Source: Clostridiales bacterium (GTDB taxonomy: Bacteria > Bacillota > Clostridia > WRLR01). Taken from it: a stretch of 5,333 nucleotides of DNA. Below the pieces are notes generated by a model that searched no databases, was not told the DNA's origin, and saw nothing but the letters and a program-made list of their open reading frames with translations. Where the stretch lies: assembly GCA_031287655.1 (NCBI GenBank), contig JAITSR010000030.1, forward strand, positions 1 to 5,333, in the 5' to 3' direction. Shown piece after piece: positions 1 through 4,454 of this stretch; position 1 is the first letter of the stretch; every line of letters begins with the position of its first letter. Made by a program: the position numbers and the translations under genes.

Positions 1-87
1 GCGCGGACGGCGATCCGAAAGCCGGTGGGCGCGCCCGATTTTTTTTGATCGTCTGAAAACGAATACTGCGTCTTTGCGACGCAGACC
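1..87 (-). pseudogene. Truncated second copy of the fhs 3' region, running off the left edge
   Basis: These 87 bases align without gaps to 1118-1204, inside the intact fhs gene, in the same orientation, with 84 of 87 identical. Read on the minus strand they encode the equivalent of fhs residues 507-535 (VCVAKTQYSFSDDQ, then GAPTGFRIAV). One difference is silent (Ser517 TCC to TCA); the other two change Leu523 CTG to Ser TCG. Similarity stops abruptly at 87/88, so the 5' part of this copy is absent. The window starts inside the repeat, so its 3' extent is unknown. The frame is still open, which suggests a recent duplication, or a copy from a close relative left behind by an insertion. A 29-residue piece without its own start cannot be a working ligase. 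Confidence 0.85.
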
Positions 88-152
88 TTATATATCGCGG
101 AATTGTCCTGCCTAACGCCCAAAAAGCTCTCATTCCGTATGTTTTGCCGATA

Positions 153-767
153 TCACCATTTTGCATTTAAGTATCTGTTGAAAAAACGCTGAAAACCGCC
201 ATTGGTGTCGTAGTGCTTCTCCCCATGTTCATCCATATCGTAGTAATACTTACCGCTTTCGATATGCACCGACAGGCTATCTATCGGAAAACCCTCTCGG
301 TTCTTATTGTGCGGTTTCGATACAATATAAAACGGTTCGCTCGCAATATCCGCGCCCATGTATTCATATACGCGATGTTCATCCATAACAAGACATATCC
401 CGTTTTTATACCGCGCTGTCAACCGTCCTCCGTGCTCTGCGGCTAAAGCGGAATAATATTCAATCATCCCGTTGTCGTCCAGACGCTTGCCTTTTATGTT
501 ACGAACATGAACGCCCGGTTGTTGCGTGTCGTCAAGTCCATCAAAATACAACCCGCTATCGCAGGAAAACACGGGCATATGTAACGCATGGAAGTACGTC
601 AACGCCTTGATTTTAGCGTTTTCCAACGGATTGTTTCCGCTTTCGTCTATATCAAGACTTGGCGCGTTGACGTCGGCGAGGCTTAAAATCTCAATTCCAA
701 GCGGTTCAACCCGTCTTTTCATAAAGTCGAGTTTGGCTTTGTTACTCGTTCCGTATATTAGTCGCAC
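153..767 (-). CDS. Ham1/RdgB-like non-canonical purine NTP pyrophosphatase
   Basis: A 204-residue protein of about the usual length for the Ham1/RdgB family, which hydrolyses ITP, dITP and XTP to monophosphates plus pyrophosphate and so cleans the nucleotide pool. Visible family features, in order, are the N-terminal nucleotide-binding motif YGTSNKAKL (5-13), the ESGNNPLENAKIKA segment (42-55) matching the usual SGxTFxENAxxKA, the active-site segment FSCDSGLYFDGL (67-78), PGVHVRN (84-90), and REGFPIDSLSV (157-167) in place of the usual GFGYDPIF. The usual DDSGL reads CDSGL here: the second, catalytic Asp (Asp70) is kept and the first is Cys69. I chose the GTG at 767, because GGAGG lies 10 nt upstream and the protein then starts just before the first beta strand; a GTG at 788 would place that GGAGG inside the gene. 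It overlaps the upstream frame by 10 nt, suggesting coupled translation. The low G+C content suggests transfer. The substrate is inferred from the family only. Confidence 0.8.
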   Translation of the reverse strand: MRLIYGTSNKAKLDFMKRRVEPLGIEILSLADVNAPSLDIDESGNNPLENAKIKALTYFHALHMPVFSCDSGLYFDGLDDTQQPGVHVRNIKGKRLDDNGMIEYYSALAAEHGGRLTARYKNGICLVMDEHRVYEYMGADIASEPFYIVSKPHNKNREGFPIDSLSVHIESGKYYYDMDEHGEKHYDTNGGFQRFFNRYLNAKW

Positions 768-982
768 AGCACATTTTCCTCCAGCCACATTGCTACACCG
801 TCCTTATCACAATCACCGCAGTTGAAATAGTATTCTTCGGTATCTGCCGTTATTTGAAGCACGCCTTTACTCGCGTTCAAATCGCGTATAATAGCGTTTG
901 CGGCTTTTGTCCGTCCATCTATCGGTTGGGTGTTCCTCGCGGAATTATCGATGCATAGGCTGCCGTAACCAGCGGTTTTCTC
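758..982 (-). pseudogene. 5'-truncated frame of unknown identity between fhs and the pyrophosphatase
   Basis: Reading the minus strand from the fhs stop codon, an open frame of 74 codons ends at TAA (758-760). It begins EKTAGYGSLCIDNSARN, continues with PIDGRTKAANAIIRDLNASK and ends in MWLEENVLCD. There is no ATG, GTG or TTG near its beginning, nor room for one, since it abuts and slightly overlaps the fhs stop. It therefore looks like the C-terminal part of a longer gene. The lower G+C content, the ordinary-looking protein composition and the 10-nt overlap with the pyrophosphatase argue that it was once a real gene in an operon with it. Residues 57-68 (DCDKDGVAMWLE) fit the DxDxDG-x5-E spacing of a calcium-binding loop, and there are Cys at 55 and 58. 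I do not recognise the family and assign no function. Confidence 0.55.
778..782 (-). promoter_or_regulatory. Ribosome binding site deciding the pyrophosphatase start
   Basis: GGAGG on the minus strand, followed by 10 nt and GTG at 767. It lies inside the last codons of the preceding frame, so ribosomes finishing that frame at 758 would terminate beside this start. It supports the 767 start over the in-frame GTG at 788. Confidence 0.6.
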
Positions 983-2721
983 TAAAACAGTCCGGAGATG
1001 CGGCCCGCGTCGTCGACGTCGATTTTTTCGGCGGCGGGGGATTTCGGCAGCCCCGGCATCGTCATGATGTCGCCGGTCAGCGCGACGATGAAGCCCGCGC
1101 CGGCCGAGACCTTTAACGCGCGGACGGCGATCCGAAAGCCGGTGGGCGCGCCCAGTTTTTTTTGATCGTCCGAAAACGAATACTGCGTCTTTGCGACGCA
1201 GACCGGCAACGAGCCGAAGCCGAGGCTTTCGAGACGCTCCGCTTCCTTTCGCGCGGCGGGCGCGAAGTCCACCCCGTCCGCGCCGTAGACGTCCCGCGCG
1301 ATCGCTTCGATCTTCTTTCGGATCGGCAGCTCCGCGTCATAGGCGTACCGGAACGACGGCGCGGCGGGAGCGGAAGCGGGATGCGGAGCGTCCGCGCCGG
1401 AACCTGTGTCCTCGCCGCCGCCGACACCGTCCAACAGCCGCAGCACCTCGGTCGCGAGCGCAAGTCCGCCCTCGCCGCCTTTCGCCCAGACCTCGGAGAG
1501 CGCGACGCCCGCCCCGGATTTTCGGCATGCCTCGCGGATCAGCGCGAGTTCCGCCTCCGTGTCGTCCGGGAAGCGGTTGATCGCGACGACGGCGGGCAGC
1601 CCGAACACACGCCGCATGTTGTCGACATGGCGCAAAAGATTCGGGAGTCCGCGCGTAAGGCGCGTGAGGTCCGGCTTCGCGAGTTCCGCTTTCGGAGCGC
1701 CGCCGTGGTGCTTCAGCGCCCGCACGGTCGCGACGATCACGCATACCGAAGGTTTGATCCCCGCAATCCGGCACTTGATGTCGCAGAATTTTTCCGCGCC
1801 GAGGTCCGCGCCGAAGCCCGCCTCCGTCACGACGTAATCCGCGAGTTTCAGCGCGGCCGTCGTCGCCATGATACTGTTGCAGCCATGCGCGATATTCGCG
1901 AACGGGCCGCCGTGGACGAACGCCGGCGTGTGCTCGAGCGTCTGAACGAGGTTTGGCTTCAGCGCGTCCTTGAGCAGCGCGGCCATCGCGCCCTGCGCCT
2001 TGAGGTCGCCCGCCGTGACCGGCTTGTCGTCATAGGTATAGCCGACGATGATTCTTTTCAGGTTTTCTTTCAGGTGGCCGATCCCCTTTGAAAGACAGAG
2101 GACCGCCATGACCTCGGACGCGACCGTGATGTCGTAGCCGTCCTCGCGCGGCGTGCCGTTCGCCTTCCCGTTCAGCCCGTCCACAAGGAAGCGGAGCTGC
2201 CGGTCGTTCATGTCCACGCAGCGTTTCCATGTGATTTTGCGCGGGTCGATCCCGAGGGCGTTCCCCTGATAAATGTGGTTGTCGAGCATTGCCGCGAGCA
2301 GATTGTTTGCCGCGCCGATCGCGTGAAAATCGCCTGTGAAATGGAGGTTGATGTCCTCCATCGGGACGACCTGCGCATAGCCGCCGCCCGCCGCGCCGCC
2401 CTTCATCCCGAATACCGGACCGAGGGACGGCTCCCGGAGCGTGAGGATCACGTTTTTATGCAGACGATGCAGCGCGTCCGCAAGCCCGACACTCGTCGTC
2501 GTCTTGCCTTCACCGGCAGGCGTCGGCGTGATCGCCGTGACGAGGATCAGCTTGCCGTCGGCCTTTTCCGAAAGCCGGTTTGCGACGCCGCAGTCCACCT
2601 TTGCCTTGTATTTTCCATATACCTCGAGCTCGGATTCGGAAAGTCCGATCGCCTCCGCGACCGCCGTGATCGGCTCCGGCCGCGCGCGCTGCGCAATCTC
2701 AATATCACTCAAAAACTCCAT
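982..2721 (-). CDS. fhs: Formate-tetrahydrofolate ligase (10-formyl-THF synthetase)
   Basis: Cytoplasmic enzyme that joins formate to tetrahydrofolate using ATP, giving 10-formyl-THF for purine and one-carbon metabolism and, in acetogens, the methyl branch of the Wood-Ljungdahl pathway. The 579 residues show the whole family in order: the nucleotide-binding loop TPTPAGEGKTT (65-75), LREPSLGPVFGMKGGAAGGG (95-114), the HFTGDFHAIGAANN block (127-140), HTPAFVHGGPFANIAHG (264-280), EAGFGADLGAEKF (300-312), INRFPDD (381-387), the VWAKGGEGG loop (411-419), AKTQYSFSDD (510-519) and the C-terminal TGDIMTMPGLPKSP (549-562) ending in ISGLF. I chose the ATG at 2721 because AGGAGGAG lies just upstream; an ATG at 2760 would add 13 residues, put the ribosome site inside the gene and lacks its own site. 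It is some 20 residues longer than typical, explained by a Gly/Ala/Pro-rich insert at about 434-456. No terminator is visible after the stop. Confidence 0.97.
   Translation of the reverse strand: MEFLSDIEIAQRARPEPITAVAEAIGLSESELEVYGKYKAKVDCGVANRLSEKADGKLILVTAITPTPAGEGKTTTSVGLADALHRLHKNVILTLREPSLGPVFGMKGGAAGGGYAQVVPMEDINLHFTGDFHAIGAANNLLAAMLDNHIYQGNALGIDPRKITWKRCVDMNDRQLRFLVDGLNGKANGTPREDGYDITVASEVMAVLCLSKGIGHLKENLKRIIVGYTYDDKPVTAGDLKAQGAMAALLKDALKPNLVQTLEHTPAFVHGGPFANIAHGCNSIMATTAALKLADYVVTEAGFGADLGAEKFCDIKCRIAGIKPSVCVIVATVRALKHHGGAPKAELAKPDLTRLTRGLPNLLRHVDNMRRVFGLPAVVAINRFPDDTEAELALIREACRKSGAGVALSEVWAKGGEGGLALATEVLRLLDGVGGGEDTGSGADAPHPASAPAAPSFRYAYDAELPIRKKIEAIARDVYGADGVDFAPAARKEAERLESLGFGSLPVCVAKTQYSFSDDQKKLGAPTGFRIAVRALKVSAGAGFIVALTGDIMTMPGLPKSPAAEKIDVDDAGRISGLF
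1118..1204 (-). repeat. Direct-repeat partner of 1-87, inside intact fhs
   Basis: This is the copy of the 87-bp direct repeat that lies inside the intact fhs gene; the two copies start 1117 bp apart. The three mismatches are a two-base GA/AG difference beside a run of eight T and one T/C difference 15 bases further on. Similarity ends at 1204/1205 on one side. The other end cannot be seen, because the left copy is cut by the window edge. Confidence 0.88.
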
Positions 2722-2731
2722 TTCGCCGTAA

Positions 2732-2739
2732 CTCCTCCT
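2732..2739 (-). promoter_or_regulatory. Ribosome binding site of fhs
   Basis: AGGAGGAG on the minus strand, with its 3' end 10 nt before the ATG at 2721. It is a near-perfect anti-16S match and fixes the start at 2721 rather than at the upstream in-frame ATG at 2760. Confidence 0.8.
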
Positions 2740-2743
2740 GTTG

Positions 2744-2779
2744 TGCGTATTTATTTCCAATCTATATGCGTATTTATTT
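2744..2779. repeat. Two 13-bp direct repeats, 23 bp apart, upstream of fhs
   Basis: On the minus strand AAATAAATACGCA occurs at 2779-2767 and again, perfectly, at 2756-2744, separated by TATAGATTGG. The period is 23 bp, about two helical turns, and the second copy ends five bases before the fhs ribosome site. The pair fills most of the 67-nt gap between the MATE stop and fhs, and is strikingly A/T-rich against its surroundings. It could be a pair of operator half-sites or part of an fhs promoter. TATAGA at 2766-2761 could serve as a -10, but I see no convincing -35. The repeat is certain; its role is inferred. Confidence 0.6.
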
Positions 2780-2788
2780 ACAGTTTCG

Positions 2789-4117
2789 CTAGTCTTGAAT
2801 CACCTTGTGCCGGCACCATCGATCGCCCCGCGCGCGCGCAAGGAAAATCACACCGCGCACCGCCCACTCGCTGAACATCGCGGCCCAAATGCCATACAGC
2901 CCGAATCCGAGCGTGACGCCGAACAGATAGCCGAGGCCGACGCGGACGCCCCACATGCAGATCAGGGACATGATGGACGTGTACACGGCGTCGCCGCCCG
3001 CCCGCAGCCCGCTGGGGGTGACAAAGCTGACCGACCATGTGAGCGGCGTCCCGACCAGAAGCATAATGCAGGTCACATAGGCGAGCCGATAAGCCTCCGG
3101 CGGCAGATGGTAAAATATCAGAAACGGGTGCAGCAGCGGGACGCAGATCAGCGACGTGAGCGCGCAGGCGGCGCTGCCCATAAACGTCGAAAGCCGGATA
3201 TAGCGGCGCGCCTCCCCGGTGTTTCCCATGCCGATGCACTGACCCGCGATCGTCACAATCGCCGCCGAGATCGCCGCGCCGGATATTTGCAGCACGCCGT
3301 TGAAATTCATCGCGATCGCGTTGGCCGTCGTGCTCATCGTGCCGAAACCGACGACGAACACCTGTGTCACAATGCGCCCGCCGTGGAAAAAAATCTGTTC
3401 GAGCGCCGAGGGCACCGCGACAAAAAGAATACTCCGCTGCTGCGAGAGGTTGATTGTAAAAAAGCTCTTGGGCGACGCGTGAAGGCTGCTGTGCGGGTTG
3501 AGCAGGTAGAGAACCGCGAGGACCGAAAAGATCGCGCGGCTCGCGACGGCCGCGACAGACAGGCCGTAGACGCCGAGTGGGAAGATGTTCAGCCACAGCA
3601 CGTTGCCGAGCACGTTTGCGACATTCAAGCCCGTCGAAAAAAATACGGAGGCCTTCGTGTTCCCGGAGCCGCGCAGCGCGCTCATGACCGTTTGCGTGAC
3701 CGCGAAGAACGGAAAGGAGACCGCGTTGCCGATCAGAAACGTGCGGCCGTACTCCTGCGTGAGCTGCTCGGCTTCACCGAGCAGCAGGGTGATCAGCGGG
3801 TCGGCGAACAGATAGAGCGCCGTGCTGATCAAAATCGTGATCAAAAAGGACGACGTGACGGCTTGGGCCGCCGCCTCACTGGCGCTGCGGTATTCGCGCC
3901 GACCGTAGTATTGGGCGACGACGACGGCGCAGCCGGTTGCGATCGCGACAAACAGGTTCGTGACAAAATTGTTCAGCGCGCTGACAATGCTCACGGCGGA
4001 GATCGCCTCAGGCCCGTAGGACGCGATCATACCGGTGTTTACGAGGTTGATGAGCTGCAGGAACAACTGGTCGATCAGGAGCGGCCACAGTAAAGACAGT
4101 ATCTGATGGAAGCTCAT
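2789..4117 (-). CDS. MATE-family multidrug/solute efflux transporter
   Basis: A 442-residue polytopic membrane protein, the usual size for the MATE family, with about twelve hydrophobic segments in two related halves. These proteins export cationic drugs or metabolites in exchange for Na+ or H+. Family landmarks are the first helix LLIDQLFLQLINLV (13-26) followed by SYGPEAISAVSI (33-44), the LRGSGNTKAS motif (148-157) with GVYGLSVAAV (182-191) in the first half, and LRAGGDAVYT (371-380) with FGLYGIWAAM (405-414) in the second. Where many MATE proteins have Asp at the end of helix 1 (VDT), this one has Asn27. I chose the ATG at 4117 because it gives a normal short N-terminus and follows GGGGAG, although the 3-nt spacing is short. 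The in-frame ATG at 4210 would add 31 Arg/Gly-rich residues, has no clear ribosome site, and would make the leader inverted repeat coding. The substrate cannot be told. fhs follows after 67 nt on the same strand. Confidence 0.9.
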   Translation of the reverse strand: MSFHQILSLLWPLLIDQLFLQLINLVNTGMIASYGPEAISAVSIVSALNNFVTNLFVAIATGCAVVVAQYYGRREYRSASEAAAQAVTSSFLITILISTALYLFADPLITLLLGEAEQLTQEYGRTFLIGNAVSFPFFAVTQTVMSALRGSGNTKASVFFSTGLNVANVLGNVLWLNIFPLGVYGLSVAAVASRAIFSVLAVLYLLNPHSSLHASPKSFFTINLSQQRSILFVAVPSALEQIFFHGGRIVTQVFVVGFGTMSTTANAIAMNFNGVLQISGAAISAAIVTIAGQCIGMGNTGEARRYIRLSTFMGSAACALTSLICVPLLHPFLIFYHLPPEAYRLAYVTCIMLLVGTPLTWSVSFVTPSGLRAGGDAVYTSIMSLICMWGVRVGLGYLFGVTLGFGLYGIWAAMFSEWAVRGVIFLARARGDRWCRHKVIQD

Positions 4118-4285
4118 GCACTCCCCGCCGAACCGTCTCTCCCCGGCTGCGCCAAGGTCTCCCGCGAATTTGCGCAACCGCGGGAAATAATTGTAAGGCG
4201 ACCGCCTCATTTCTGCACCCGTTGCGGCGCGCTCCCGAATCCTTTTCGGCTCCCGTCGCGTCCCGCAGCCCCTCCGCTTGTTCTG
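4118..4285 (-). promoter_or_regulatory. Putative structured 5' leader of the MATE gene
   Basis: If the promoter at 4292-4320 is used, transcription starts near 4285 and the leader to the 4117 start is about 168 nt. It contains CCGAA/TTCGG around a five-base AAGGA loop (4235-4249) and a 7-bp inverted repeat at 4160-4185. I do not match it to a known riboswitch class. The same stretch also contains an in-frame ATG at 4210, so part of it could instead be an N-terminal extension or a leader peptide. Apart from these elements and the promoters, I see no gene in 4118-4454. Confidence 0.35.
4160..4185. repeat. Inverted repeat in the MATE leader
   Basis: TCCCGCG (4160-4166) and CGCGGGA (4179-4185) are perfect complements around a 12-nt loop, which itself contains the palindrome TTGCGCAA (4170-4177). 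No T-run follows in either direction, so it is not a standard terminator. It could be an operator or an RNA hairpin controlling the MATE start 43 nt downstream. Confidence 0.5.
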
Positions 4286-4291
4286 TGACTA

Positions 4292-4320
4292 ATCATAGAC
4301 CGATTGCGTGTGAAATACAA
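4292..4320 (-). promoter_or_regulatory. Sigma-70-type promoter for the MATE gene
   Basis: On the minus strand, TTGTAT (4320-4315) and TATGAT (4297-4292) are separated by exactly 17 nt, placing the start of transcription near 4285. The -10 matches TATAAT at five of six positions and the -35 matches TTGACA at four of six. It is the only good match on this strand upstream of the MATE gene and probably also drives fhs. Confidence 0.65.
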
Positions 4321-4370
4321 GGCTCGCTCGCGGGACTGTTAATTTTGGGATAAAAAATAGTCGGAGCGGC

Positions 4371-4402
4371 TGGAAATATTTGCTTGCACGGCATGGAAAT
4401 AT
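4371..4402. repeat. 9-bp direct repeat overlapping the SAF-gene promoter
   Basis: TGGAAATAT occurs at 4371-4379 and 4394-4402, a 23-bp period. One copy precedes the -35 element and the other lies in the spacer before the -10, so a bound regulator would sit on the promoter. A 9-bp match in A/T-rich DNA can arise by chance. Confidence 0.35.
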
Positions 4403-4412
4403 ATGGTATATT
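4384..4412 (+). promoter_or_regulatory. Sigma-70-type promoter for the SAF-domain gene
   Basis: TTGCAC (4384-4389) and TATATT (4407-4412) are separated by 17 nt, with TGG immediately before the -10 giving an extended -10. Transcription would start near 4419, about 36 nt before the ATG at 4455. Its -35 lies about 64 bp from that of the divergent MATE promoter, so the two do not overlap. Confidence 0.7.
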
Positions 4413-4441
4413 TGAAAGGTAAAAATTGGAAACCGCGTGAT

Positions 4442-4449
4442 AAAGGGGG
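4442..4449 (+). promoter_or_regulatory. Ribosome binding site of the SAF-domain gene
   Basis: AAAGGGGG ends 5 nt before the ATG at 4455. It favours that ATG slightly, although the in-frame ATG at 4464 is also within reach and would remove only three residues. Confidence 0.5.
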
Positions 4450-4454
4450 CCGCA

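Noticed and set aside
213..446. 77-codon plus-strand frame opposite the pyrophosphatase
   Set aside because: It is opposite a recognisable Ham1-family gene, and I see no ribosome site or family signal.
768..788. Seven-codon N-terminal extension of the pyrophosphatase from a GTG at 788
   Set aside because: It would place the strong GGAGG inside the coding region, and the family normally starts just before the YGTSN-type motif.
1162..2091. 309-codon open frame on the plus strand opposite fhs
   Set aside because: It is antisense to strongly conserved fhs codons, and its translation is a low-complexity Arg-rich shadow.
3310..3318. GCGATCGC octamers (also near 1298 and 3939), reminiscent of the HIP1 repeat of cyanobacteria
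   Set aside because: Only about three copies, all inside coding sequence of high G+C; the gene content does not suggest a cyanobacterium, and chance explains them.
2741..4093. 450-codon open frame on the plus strand opposite the MATE gene
   Set aside because: It is antisense to a clear MATE gene, its translation is rich in Arg, Asp and Gln with no domain or membrane pattern, and such frames are expected opposite G+C-rich genes.
4160..4185. Rho-independent terminator
   Set aside because: The stem is good, but no run of T follows it in either direction and it lies in a leader, not after a gene.
4235..4249. Mini-ykkC (guanidine) riboswitch in the MATE leader
   Set aside because: There are ACG-containing stretches nearby, but I cannot find the paired hairpins with ACGR loops that define the class.
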